A stretch of 64,000 nt of DNA from the NCBI GenBank assembly GCA_964016985.1, contig OZ024826.1, positions 5,447,552 through 5,511,551 of the forward strand. The letters are read 5' to 3'. Position numbers and translations under genes: made by a program. Below, piece after piece: positions 11,331-21,927 of this stretch. Origin of the DNA: Anodontia alba (Eukaryota; Mollusca; Bivalvia; Lucinida; Lucinidae). The notes below the pieces were generated by a model. That model had not been told where the DNA came from and did no database searches. It saw only the letters and a list, made by a program, of their open reading frames with translations. The number at the start of each line of letters is the position of its first letter. The stretch's first letter is position 1.

Positions 11331-11752
11331 TAGTGGGCTTGTTCAAATTTTAGGATAGGTATGGTAAGGAGTTAAGGGGAATGGATGTACTTGGCAGAAT
11401 TTCTGCCACTTTTCACAAGTGAGACAACTTTTGTGACTTCCTGCTCAGCGAAACCTTTCTGAAAAGGGTTCTATTCAAGGGGAGTTAATTCTTTCCTTTT
11501 AAAGTAGACACCTTTTCAGAAAGGATGCAAAAGACATTTTGCCTTTGCCTCCCCTGACTGTGTATCCATTTCCTTTAATGTGTCAGAATATTTAGGGTAC
11601 ATATGGTATTCAGACACTGTATGTCCTGAATGAACTTGTCTTAAACAAACTAAAAGTCCATTAGCCTAGTAACGTGTCAAAGAGTGTTGGATGACTGGAA
11701 AAGTGCAGACCCCAAGGAGGTAGACCAAACTGAAATTAACCCTTTTTACCTT
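11331..11752. other. No gene recognised
   Basis: Intron of the RAP1 homologue. A palindrome-like stretch at about 11440-11545 (CTGAAAAGGG / CCTTTTCAGAAAGG) resembles sequence at 19140-19220 and 33000-33070, so it is probably another MITE relic. Confidence 0.45.
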
Positions 11753-11938
11753 AAATATTGAGAAAACTGAATTTCCTCAAACATGCATCCTAAAAATTGA
11801 ATGAATCGTCTTACTATGTGTTGATATGTCTGCTAACTACTGGATAAGTGGTAAACACTGTAAACCCCCATCAGATCTGGTTCTACATGGTTTGCTCAGA
11901 CCTGTCTGTCCCAGTACTTAGGGTTAGTATGGTAGTGC
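11753..11938. repeat. MITE family E
   Basis: Left end TACCTTAAATATTGAGAAAA and right end GGTTTGCTCAGACCTGTCTG, then CCCAGTACTTAGGGTTAGTA, match the family ends seen at 44935-45145 and 50432-51777. Confidence 0.65.
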
Positions 11939-12423
11939 ACAGACTAATAAGAAAGAAACTTTGACCATACAATGTACCTACCTACCCAAAGTGTCTGATC
12001 AGCATACATTCTTTAGTGTACAGTTGAGTCCAATAACATTTCACAGCCCTTTACATTTTGTATTTTGTGCACCCTACATTCAGAGCCTAACAGTATCTCT
12101 TATCAATTTCACTATTCTCAACATTTGGGCATTTTGTTTAAATTAGCTTAGAAAAGATGTGCTGGCACATGCAGATGTGTCAATTTGGCAGAATTTTCAA
12201 ATCTGACAATACGGAAGATTTCTGAATGCAAGCATGAGTTTAATACTAGTCAAAGGCTTCGGTGTTTTGTATCAAAACTTACTGCATCTGATAACATTGC
12301 AGAGGATCTAATCAATAACTTAATTGAGTCAACTGTCGTGTTTTGTTAGCTCAAAACACTTATGTTGTGCAATGTTGGGTGACAAAATTGGCAGCTCATT
12401 TTCAAGGGGGCATACCTATTCAA
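11939..12423. other. No gene recognised
   Basis: AT-rich intron sequence; I see no repeat family, exon or hairpin that I can support. Confidence 0.45.
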
Positions 12424-12520
12424 ATTATTCTTGCCCTATGATAACTTAATCAGTCCAAACATGACTAATTCATCAGACAACAAATTGGTGATATTTTTCT
12501 AATTTTTTCACAAAAAAAAC
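12424..12520. repeat. MITE family G, left part, split by the element at 12521
   Basis: CTATTCTTGCCCTATGATAA through GTGATATTTTTCTAATTTTT matches the intact copy at 14262-14475. The second half resumes at 14117, right after the inserted element. Confidence 0.75.
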
Positions 12521-14116
12521 AAGAGCTGTCGTAGGACAGCGTAGCTCGCCTGCTGGGTACATTTTATATTGTAACATTTTTATCATTAAGAAAATCAAAA
12601 TGAAATAATCTATGAAATAATTTTCAAGTTATATGGCGAAATCATTCAACCATATAATATAGGTCACACTGACCTAGATGTATTTGTATGTAAATCATTT
12701 TGTCACATAGATATAATAATCCAGGTATGACAATTCTCCATGAAATAGTAATAAAAATAAAAGGCAAAATCACTGAAGCATGAAATATAGGTCATAATGA
12801 CCTAGATATAGTAAGTGGTCATTCATTAGGTCACATGGAACTAATATCCCAGGTGTGACATATATCCAACAAATAGTATTCAAGATATAAGGCAAAATCA
12901 CTGAACCATGAAATATAGGTCACACCAACAGAGATATATTTTGACGTCAATAATCGGGTCACAAGGAACTAATATCCCAGGTGTGACATTTATCCAACAA
13001 ATAGTATTCAAGATATAAGGCAAAATCACTGAACCATGAAATATAGGTCACAATGACCTAGATATAGTAAGTGGTCATTCATTGGGTCACATGGAAGTGA
13101 TATCCCAGGTGTGACATTTAACCAACAAATAGTATTCAAGATATAAGGCAAAATCACTGAACCATGAAATATAGGTCACAATGACCTAGATATAGTAAGT
13201 GGTCATTCATTGGGTCACATGGAACTAATATCCCAGGTGTGACATTTATCCAACAAATGGTATTCAAGATATAAGGCAAAATCACTGAACCATGAAATAT
13301 AGGTCACAATGACCTAGATATAGTAAGTGGTCATTCATTGGGTCACATGGAAGTAATATCCCAGGTGTGACATTTAACCAACAAATAGTATTCAAGATAT
13401 AAGGCAAAATCACTGAACGATGAAATATAGGTCACAATGACCTAGATATAGTAAGTGGTCATTCATTGGGTCACATGGAAGTAATATCCCAGGTGTGACA
13501 TTTATCCAACAAATAGTATTCAAGATATAAGGCAAAATCACTGGACCGTGAACTCTAGGTGACCTGGACCGTAAAATGTAGGTCACCATGACCTTCACTC
13601 TCTTACACTTAAACCGATGTCACATAGTTAGCTGATGTATAACCAGTTGTGTCTATAACCTGTAGGCATATAAGATTTTACAAATGTGTCCTAGATTTTG
13701 ACCCCTAGCCCCACCCCAAGGCCCACCCTGAGGTATGAACCCAGGGGTATGTTCTTTTGGAATCTCAGAAGACTCGTCCAGGTACCCAAATTCTAAATAT
13801 GAAAGCTCTATGAGGAGTGATATAAGAATTTGAAAAACTTTAACACAGTATTACAAAGGTGTCCTAGATTCTGACCCCTAGCCCCACCCAGGGGCATGAA
13901 CCCTGGGGTTTATTCTCTTGGAATCTCAGAAGACCCTCCAAGGTACCTAAGTTCCAAATTTGATGCCTCTGTGAGGAGTGACTGTTGAGATATAAGCATT
14001 TGAAAAACTTTAACGCAGTGTGACGGGAACGGGAACGCAAACGCAAATGCAAACGCAAACGTGGACGACCGGGGTGACTACAATAGCTCTCCTTGTACTT
14101 TGTACAGGCGAGCTAA
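12521..14116 (+). mobile_element. Large non-autonomous element D1 with 128-bp tandem repeats and hairpin ends
   Basis: Left end AAGAGCTGTCGTAGGACAGC (a small hairpin) is followed by GTAGCTCGCCTG. Right end has an AACGCAAACGCAAATGC stretch and the hairpin CTTGTACTTTGTACAGGCGA ending GCTAA. The inner array is listed separately. It is inserted in a family G MITE, which lets both ends be placed within a few bases. Confidence 0.8.
12765..13560 (+). repeat. 128-bp tandem array, about six units
   Basis: The landmark GGCAAAATCACTGAACCATG recurs at about 12891, 13019, 13147, 13275 and 13403, an exact 128-bp step. Other landmarks are CACAATGACCTAGATATAGT and TATCCCAGGTGTGACATTTA. Middle units are nearly identical while the outer ones diverge, as expected for unequal exchange. 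Confidence 0.9.
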
Positions 14117-14475
14117 AAACAACAAACAAACAGGATTTGACATTTCATGCAAATTGTCTCCATTGTTGATATGAAATTCACAATTGCATGAAATGTCACA
14201 TCCTGTTTTCTGGGTTTGGTGTTTATTGTGACTTTTGAATGATGCACTGAAGTCAAACTATTCTTGCCCTATGATAACTTAATCAGTCCTATCATGGCTA
14301 ATTCAGCAGATGACAAATTGGTGATATTTTTCTAATTTTTCACAAAAAAAAAAAACAGGATTTGACATTTCATGCAAATTGTCTCCATTGAAGACAATTT
14401 GTATGAAATGTCACATCCTGTTTTCTGGGTTAAGTGTTTATTGTGACTTTTGAATGATGCGCTGGACAAAGTAAA
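14117..14475. repeat. MITE family G: right half of split copy plus one complete copy
   Basis: ACAGGATTTGACATTTCATG and the complement CATGAAATGTCACATCCTGT form hairpins at 14131-14212 and 14355-14423. The complete copy spans about 14262-14475. Fragments are at 7431-7490 and 57520-57590. Confidence 0.8.
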
Positions 14476-14699
14476 ACACAGTCATGAAAACTTTATGTGC
14501 ACAATGTTATCTGGACTCCATCATATATTCCATGGAAAGTCCATTAAAGAAAAAGGTAGGAATGGAAAGCAAAGACTTCTTTTACAGCCCATACCATAGT
14601 CTAAATGTTTTGCAGCCCCAAGCCCCTACTCCTCCCATTCTGTCCACCCAACCATAACTCTTGATTAAACCTTTTTTTTTTCAAGTTACAAAGGATTGA

Positions 14700-14836
14700 T
14701 ATTTTTCTTATTTCTCCATAAAAATATATGTTGTAGGGACTCATTATAAATGCCTCAATGAGGTGCTTCTAATGAGTACCACAACATATATTTTGTGGAG
14801 ATACCCCCACTTATCTATAGCTATGGGATATATCTC
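14700..14836. repeat. Palindromic MITE, family B1 (degenerate)
   Basis: TTTCTTATTTCTCCATAAAA and GGACTCATTATAAATGCCTC pair with GAGGTGCTTCTAATGAGTAC; the right end is CTTATCTATAGCTATG. Confidence 0.7.
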
Positions 14837-14939
14837 TCCAACAAAAATATTTATTTTACTGAACTGATTCATCTCTTATGTGCAGGCTGATCAGGACCTG
14901 TATTGTCCGGAAATTACATAAGGGCCCTTTTCGTGTGTT

Positions 14940-15241
14940 TGTTTGTGTTGAGGTTTTACGGCCCAGTCAACCCAATGGGGTCATGTCGAGCGCGGTCAGT
15001 TTACCTAACCACACGTTTACTGGGCAGGCTTTGTCCTCTAAGCGGTTAACCAGTATTGTGCACATTCTTTCGCCAGAAACTGACAACTGCCCTTCTTGAA
15101 TCAGCGGAAGGGAGAGAATGACCGTAGAAAATATTTCATGATCAATCTCCACGAAAGAATGTTGCCGACCTAGGCGGGGGTCGAACCCGCGACCTCCTGG
15201 TCTCCAGTCGGACGCGCATCCAACTGAGCCACCGAGGCCGG
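14940..15241 (-). mobile_element. tRNA-derived SINE, full copy with 14-bp target duplication
   Basis: CCTTTTCGTGTGTT occurs at 14926-14939 and 15242-15255, bracketing the element. Read on the minus strand, it begins with a tRNA-like head: A box GGTGGCTCAGTTGGATGCG and B box GGTTCGACCCC, about 75 bases. The body then runs leftwards, ending in GTAAAACCTCAACACAAAC-like sequence. Other copies are at 36069, 41029 and 46143 (truncated). Mobilised by a LINE in trans, as for SINEs generally. Confidence 0.92.
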
Positions 15242-15386
15242 CCTTTTCGTGTGTTGCAAATGAATTATTATCAGGATACCATCTTGTCTGAAAGCCTGGT
15301 AACTGATAATATAATTGTCCCTCTTACTGTAAGTGTGACTGCTGATTGCTAGTCCACATTAAATTCTGTGGGGAAAGGATACATCA

Positions 15387-15656
15387 GGAAAACATACCTA
15401 TATAATTTTGACCCCCTTAAACCCCACTTTTATATAGTAAAACTGGGGTTTACAGGGGTATACATTATTTTTCTCATTTTGCTTGAAAACATAGATTGTG
15501 GGCACTCGTTAGAACTGCCTCATCAAGGTGGTTCTAACGAGTACCCACAATCTATGTTTTGGGGCAGAAATATGAAAAATATTTGAATTTATGTCTAAAA
15601 ATTTTCAATTTTTCGATGATTAACTTTTCAGTATATTTGAATAGGCATGTTTTCTT
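15387..15656. repeat. MITE family B2 (opposite orientation)
   Basis: Ends AGGAAAACATACCTATATAA and TTTGAATAGGCATGTTTTCT are inverted. The hairpin GGGCACTCGTTAGAACTGCC / GGTGGTTCTAACGAGTACCC lies at about 15499-15547. Confidence 0.8.
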
Positions 15657-16069
15657 AATGCAATGCTGCCAGAGGGACAATTATTGCACACATCACAGTA
15701 GATTCCTTGCATTTGAACCTTTCAAAAATTGGACCTCATAAAAGACAAGTATTGGTTCCAGTGGGAGAAAAATTCTTAAAGACAGCCCCTTTCCCCTTTC
15801 CCAACCCCTGTGAAAGGATTAAATGTTTCCATGTTGGTGTTTTTTTTTCTCTTGTTATATATTGCTTCTTAAAACACACATAAAGTTCATTTTACACATG
15901 GCAAGCCTACTATTAAATGTACAGCAGCACTAGTACTAGTATTAAAAAAAAAACACCATTCTACTATGAAACATTTCCAAGCCACTATTAAATACAGAGC
16001 TAGCCTAACAGAGAGCTTGTTATAAAGCAGTCGGTGAGGAATCTCAGATTCTGGGATAACTTTTTCCAG

Positions 16070-16172
16070 TTCGCCATAAAAATATATGTGTTGTTGTATG
16101 TCTTATAAGCATCTCACTTAGGTGTTTCTAATGAGCACCTACATCTATGCTTTAATGGAGAAATTAAGTAAA
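16070..16172. repeat. B1-like palindrome, degenerate
   Basis: CATAAAAATATATGTGTTGT and CTTATAAGCATCTCACTTAG pair imperfectly with the following arm GTGTTTCTAATGAGCACCTA. Confidence 0.55.
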
Positions 16173-16175
16173 ATA

Positions 16176-16396
16176 CACTACAACCTCTTTATAACATGGT
16201 TTGTTGTAACACCGTTTTGGATATAACACGGTTCAAAGATGGATCCCAAAAATGTATAGATTAAATTGAAAAATGACCATAAATGGTCATTTTCAATATA
16301 ATTTATGCATTTTTTTGTTTGGATATAACACGGTTGTTTAACTAACACGGTTTATGTTATGGACCCCAACAATAGTGTTATAAAGAGGTTGTGGTG
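16176..16396. repeat. MITE family A, complete, TA-flanked
   Basis: Inverted termini CACTACAACCTCTTTATAAC and GTTATAAAGAGGTTGTGGTG sit between TA at 16174-16175 and 16397-16398. The centre contains the ATGACCATAAATGGTCAT palindrome. Confidence 0.88.
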
Positions 16397-16501
16397 TATT
16401 CCAGAATTATCATCAAATACACTTCCTTAACAAGTGCTATGTTGGCATTTAGCACTTCTGATTTACTGTTAAAAATGCCACCATAATACTATTCAACTTA
16501 C

Positions 16502-16616
16502 ATGGTGAATAGGGGCCACATTTGATCCAGGCAATCATTCTTGGGACAATGCCATTATTTCTGTATAGCAGTTGTCGAACATATTCTGATGGTAGTCCAA
16601 ACTTCCTAGCTGTACC
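16502..16616 (-). CDS. TERF2IP: RAP1 homologue, exon for first part of RCT domain
   Basis: Acceptor ATGATTTCAG ends at 16617 and the donor ACCAT|GTAAGTTG at 16501. The frame gives GTARKFGLPSEYVRQLLYRN then NGIVPRMIAWIKCGPYSP. An F-x-x-P-x-x-Y-V-x-x-x-L helix followed by N-x-G and a W-hydrophobic helix is what the RCT domain of RAP1 looks like. It enters at phase 0 from the 27278 exon and leaves one base for the last exon. This exon is only 105 bp away from a complete MITE at 16396. Confidence 0.87.
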
Positions 16617-16628
16617 CTGAAATCATAC

Positions 16629-16862
16629 ACAGTAAAACCTCGATGACTCAAACACCTATGGCTTGTTTACCATGGCTAATTAGAACTCGTATTTGAGTCC
16701 CTAGTAAATTGTCTTGGTAGCCCAAAAAAGCAAATATTTATGGATATTTTAGAGAAATTTTCTTATTTCATCATGAAACGAATGTTGTGTGTAATCATAA
16801 GAATCACCTTGTTGAGGTGATTCTAATACGTACAATGTTCAAGTTATTGAGGTTCAATTGTA
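16629..16862. repeat. Tigger/pogo-type MITE, degenerate
   Basis: Left end ACAGTAAAACCTCGATGACTC and right end TTCAAGTTATTGAGGTTCAA resemble the well-preserved element at 33301. A B1-like hairpin (GAATCACCTTGTTGAGGTGATTC) lies near 16800-16825. It begins 13 bp upstream of a RAP1 acceptor. Confidence 0.6.
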
Positions 16863-16884
16863 CACATAAACTAGAGCTGGTGTT

Positions 16885-18820
16885 TGTAAAACACTATGCC
16901 CCCAACTGACTGACTCTAACACTGCTTGACTCCAACACTGCTTGCCCAAGACGGTAACTACAATACAAATATATGAGATTTCAATATTATTTTATCAAAG
17001 GGAAATAACTCTAAAATAGGAGATAACTGGGATAAGAAAAAAAAACGGGTCACCTATTTTTTCATGAGGAATCAAAATATGAAATTTCAAAACATTAGCA
17101 TACATGGTTCTAAACTTATGCTATACACAATAAAGCAACGACATTAAATGGCCAGAAATTGCGAAGGGCCATAATTCCAACATTTCATTTAATTGATTCA
17201 AAATTTAATCAGGTGATCTCCTCCTCAATCCCAATCAGTATACCAAATATCATGGCTCTGGCTTAAATACTTTTTGAGATATCTTGCTGACAAGGTCAAA
17301 ATGCCCAGAACTACAAAGGGCAATAACTACCTCGGTTTTTCATGGAATTCCCTAAAAAAATCAGGTAATCTCCACATCATCCCCAATCAGCATAATATTA
17401 TTTCAAGACCCTAGCTTAAGTACTTTTCGAGACATCTTGCTGACATGGTCAAAATGCACAGAACCGCAAAGGGCCGTAACTTAATAAATATTTTCACGTA
17501 ATTCTCTCAAAATATAATCAGGTAATTAACACATCATTCCCACCCACTATATCAAATTTCAAGAACCTATCTTAAATACTTTTCAAGATTTGCTCACAAG
17601 ATTTAATTCTGATTTTTTTTCAAAGGGGCATATCTCTAAACAAACATGCTGGACAAGGAAAAAAATACGAGTCAGCTATTTTTTCATTGGGAACCCAAAT
17701 ATAAAATTTCAAAACCCTAGCATGCAGGGTTCTTAAGATATGGTATGCACAAAAAACTTGACGAATGGGCAAACAGACAGACGGACAAACAAAGGCAAAA
17801 TAATATGCCTCATCAATTTCATTCGAAACTGGGGGCATAATCAGGTCATCTACTCATTACTACCAATCTATTCATCAAGTTTCAAGGCTCCAGCTTCAAT
17901 ACTTTTTAAATATTTTGCTGACAAGGGAAACATGTCCAAATTTACAAAGGGCCATTACTTACGAAATATTTTTCAGAATTTATACAAAAGTTAATCAGGT
18001 CATCTACTCATCATAACCAATCAATTCACCAAGTTTCAAGTCTCTAGGTCTAACAGTTTTTGAGATATTTTGCTGACAAGATAAAAATGTCAAAAATTAC
18101 AAAGGGCCATAACTCAATAAGTATTTTTCAAAATTTATTAAAAAGTTAATCAGGTTGTCTACTCATCACTACCAGTCTATTCATCAAGCTTCAAGGCTCT
18201 AGCTCCAACGGTTTTTGAGATATTTTGCTGACAAGGTAAACATGCCCAAAATTACAAAGGGCCATAACTCATGAAATATTTTTCAGAATTTCTTCAAAAG
18301 TTAATCAGGTCATCTACTCATCACTATAAATCCATTTATTAAGTTTCAAGGCTCTAGCCCTAATAGTTTTTGAGATATTTTGCTGACAAGGTAAACATGT
18401 CCAAAATTACAAAGGGCCATAACTCAATAAGTATTTTTCAAAATTTATTCAAAAGTTAATCAGGTTGTCTACTCATCTCTACCAGTCTATTCATCAAGTT
18501 TCAAGGCTCTAGCTCCAACGGTTTTTGAGATATTTTGCTGACAAGATTGTGTCCATATTTTTTCAAAGGGCCATAACTCAGAAAAGGGGCATAATCCTGT
18601 CAAGAAAAAAATACGTGTCAGCTACTTTTTCATGAGGAATCCATATAAGAAATTTCAAAACAGTAGCATTCACAGCTCTAAAGTTATGCTATGCATCAAA
18701 AAGCGTGACGAACGGACGGATGGATGGAAGGACAGACGGACGGATGGACGAACAACCCAGAAGCAATATGTCCCCCCCCCTCCCCCCCCCACAACTTCTT
18801 TGAAGTTTGGGGCATAACAA
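16885..18820 (+). mobile_element. Large non-autonomous element D3 with about 155-bp tandem repeats
   Basis: Left end AAACACTATGCCCCCAAC and right end TTTGAAGTTTGGGGCATAAC are inverted (GCCCCCAA / TTGGGGC). The array repeats AAAGGGCCATAACTC, AGTTAATCAGGT and GAGATATTTTGCTGACAAGG. A GACGGACGGATGGA stretch and a poly-C run (about 18772-18790) precede the right end. A partial copy is at 54535-55252 and a fragment at 24916-25215. Confidence 0.78.
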
Positions 18821-18954
18821 GTAACTTATTAACAATAACCTGAGCAGACACAAACAAATTAAGTTAACAAGACTTACAGTCAGACAGAATAACCCACCTG
18901 AATTTTCAATTGCCCACCAATTGTAAGAACATTTGCTTTATGGGCAATTAATAC

Positions 18955-19142
18955 ATTATCAGGGGAGGTGCTTTTTTCAACAAAAAAGTATCTATATTTT
19001 TCTTATTCTCAACAAAAACATATTGTGGATATTCATTAGAAGCTCCTTGGTGAGACACTTCTAATGAGTACCCACAACATATATTCTCATTAAGAAATAA
19101 GAAAACTATTTACCTGATACCCACTCTTATCTAGACCTATGA
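18955..19142. repeat. Palindromic MITE, family B1
   Basis: CATATTGTGGATATTCATTA and complement ACTTCTAATGAGTACCCACA form the hairpin; the right end CTTATCTAGACCTATG matches the family terminus. Confidence 0.7.
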
Positions 19143-19300
19143 ATCCTTTCGAACTGTTTTGCCTCCCTTCTGAATAGGGATTTTACTCTAAAAAGAAAGA
19201 CTTTGATCCTCTTGAGTAGACCCTTTTCAGAAGGGGACTGGTGTGCGATTGATGTGCAGGGATCAAAACAGATTGTATCAGAAGTTGTCTCCTGTGTTAA

Positions 19301-19498
19301 CCCGTGTCCTGCTGAACCCGGATATACCCTGTATTTGCAAACAGTGTAGATCCAGATCAGTTGGCTTCTTCAAATGATCTGGATCTGCTCTGTTTGCAAT
19401 AAGTATGTGAATTTATAGTAACAATCCAGATCAAGTATTCTGACTGGCTGAAAATTAGAAGTGGGCGTGGCATTTTAATTTATTCAGCAGGACTGGGG
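19301..19498. repeat. MITE family C (piggyBac-like, TTAA-flanked)
   Basis: TTAA at 19297-19300 and 19499-19502 flank CCCGTGTCCTGCTGAA and TTCAGCAGGACTGGGG. The middle pairs AGATCCAGATCAGTTGGCTT with AAATGATCTGGATCTGCTCT. Confidence 0.8.
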
Positions 19499-19502
19499 TT
19501 AA

Positions 19503-21927
19503 AATGATGGAAAAAACTTCTACATGTATCCAGTCCCCTTTGGATGTGAACACCGTGGTTAACAAAATAACGTTTCCTTTATTTTTGTATGGACAAGCTG
19601 TAACTGTATTCAAATGTATCAGGCACTGGGCAAATTCACAGGCTTAATTTTTCCCAGTATCCACAAAATGACTAATTCAAAATGTCACAAGAAATTCCAC
19701 ATGGTGTCTTGCCTTTGAAAATGACAATAACATTAACAAACAACTAGAAAGGGGCTCTTTCACCGTATAGGAAATTTACATTGGTTTCTGCCCACGCTTG
19801 GAATTGGATGAAATTCTGCACAATGGTTACCTAGGGTATAACACTGATGATTATGAGGCATTGGCTTTTAAATGAAGTTCCATTGTAAATTTATGGTGTT
19901 TTGTACGCGGACACTACCAAATCTGGGGGTGCCTTAATATTAACCTTCGTACAGTAAACAGGATTTCATTTTTCAGAAGCTGGAATGTTTTATTAATTAA
20001 GACCATCATTAGTACATGTTTTGATACTATAGGTGGCTTCATGTACTTAGCAATAGTGTTGGAGCAATAATGTAAGTTGAACGGTAGCCTCATATTTCAG
20101 ATGCAGGTTATGTATTCATCCAGATATTATCTGCAATTTTACCATGTTCAGATTCTTGTCAAGACACAATTTCAGCAAAAAAAAATTCCATATGTATTAG
20201 GAATAAACACATGAAATTTCATAAAAATTGAAGACCGGTAACATGTTGTTTGAACAGCCTGAATACATATAGTCCTGAGTCGGCAAAATATGAAATTACC
20301 CAATACTCATGTATAAGTAGTATCGTGTAAAGTCAACTTATCAATAGCTTTCAATTTGGATTACCATGGTATAGTATAATTTGTATAAGAAGTTGATACA
20401 TAATTGTACATATTCATTTATAACCAGTTGGCTGAATTGCACCTTGCTGAACACCATGTCCAAAAACTTTTCGTTTACATGATCTGGACCATGCAGACAC
20501 TAAGTCCAAATTGTCTGTATCTGTATATATAGGATTTCACTTCAAATACTTGACTGTGGAAGTATTTATCAGATAATAAAAAGCAGATAACAGTCTTGTA
20601 ACTGATGATTATGATTATGAAACCTGGGTCTAGCTTTAAAGTTACTCGTTCAGGCAGATAGGCATGGTGGGCACAACTTGCTTACCAAGTAATGATTACT
20701 ATCCTAGGACACCTGATTAAAATCTTCAGGGTCCATGTCTGTTGATTTCAACATTCAGAATTGTCAATCTTCAACGGATTTATGAGTAAATACAACAATG
20801 TGGACTTCTTGTCCAAAAATCAACTATAAACTTTGGTGTAACTGGATAAATGCCTCAAAAATAACAGAGTAACAAAAAGAATTGATATAAACAGGCAATA
20901 CTGTGACTACTTGTTCACGCTTAGTAAATACAAAAAAGCACAATATTGTCAAAACCACAGCAGTTGGTACAAAACACACACGAAGAAACTCAATATTGGA
21001 AAAAAACACTACAGCTTAAATACAATCAGTAATGAACAACTTAAGTCTGTGTCACATGGACATATGCAAGCTTAGTACTGTTTCTTTAGGTAAGATCTAT
21101 GCACTTGCTGACCAAATACTTTAGTACTCTTTCTAAAATGAAAGAATAACTTTTCAGAAATATGATCAGCGAAGAACAACATAGAAAGAAAGAGCAGTTG
21201 GTATTAAGAAGAATGAAATTATATTCAGCTAAAATATTCAGTGGAAGAAAGAATTTAAGTATAAGAACTAAAACAAAACTTGAATACTAAAAGCCTCCTT
21301 TCAAAACGTATTACAACACAAAAAACAGAGACAAGGTGAAAATAGAATTAATTAAATACCATAGAACTGCCAGCAACCAAATGAATGAAAACTGTTCAAA
21401 AACTCTTCAGTACATCCTTTAGATTCACATTAAGACCACACAAGTTAGCTCTTTTAAACTCCTGTGTTAATTAACATATATTTTCAAATTAGTATGGAAG
21501 TCCTTAGGCAAATAACTAAAATATGAATGTCATACAACCTTTGGAAAAATCTTAAAGCTTTAACATGAAGAACTACAGAACATCAATTTGTTGTTTAAGT
21601 CAAACTATGTGCACTAGAATAGAACTTATGCAGAACAGAAACAATTTCATATATGCTTACTGTAAGGAAGAAAGGAAAGATCTGCTTTTCTGATAGCAAA
21701 AGGTAAGACCACATAAACAGTATTCTGTGCTGCTGTCATCAAAGATAACTGTTGAAACAAAGAGAAAAACTCCAGTGTCAGTGTCAATTCGATCGCAGAA
21801 AATACCGTTTGAAGTGACACATTTGAACATGTTACAGGACAAGAAATCCAGTGTTCATAATTTCAAAATACAATATAGGTTTGCAAGCAAGCTATAGATA
21901 TATCAGAAATTAAGTTTATAGGTATTA
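19503..21927. other. Repeat-poor intron segment, no gene assigned
   Basis: This 2.4 kb stretch has almost none of the repeat families that fill the rest of the gene. I see no conserved protein motif. One exon-like interval on the minus strand (21661-21748) is listed separately. Confidence 0.5.
21661..21748 (-). other. Exon-like interval of uncertain status
   Basis: A strong pyrimidine tract and acceptor (TTTTTCTCTTTGTTTCAACAG) and a donor ACA|GTAAGC bound 88 bases that are open in at least two frames. If included in the RAP1 homologue it would shift the frame, because 27278 and 16616 already join at phase 0. It could be an alternative exon, an exon of another transcript, or chance. Confidence 0.25.

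Noticed and set aside
12765..13560. CRISPR-like regular direct repeats
   Set aside because: Units are 128 bp with no unique spacers, no cas genes, and the context is animal nuclear DNA. It is a tandem array in a mobile element.
15165..15241. tRNA gene on the minus strand (also 36300-36373, 41255-41331, 55760-55831)
   Set aside because: A and B boxes are present, but each sits at the head of a dispersed SINE with a shared body and, in two cases, target duplications. They are tRNA-derived retroposons, not tRNA genes.
20824..21009. Hydrophobic minus-strand frame of 61 codons as a membrane protein exon
   Set aside because: No supporting splice sites or motif were seen, and hydrophobic short frames are expected by chance in AT-rich DNA.
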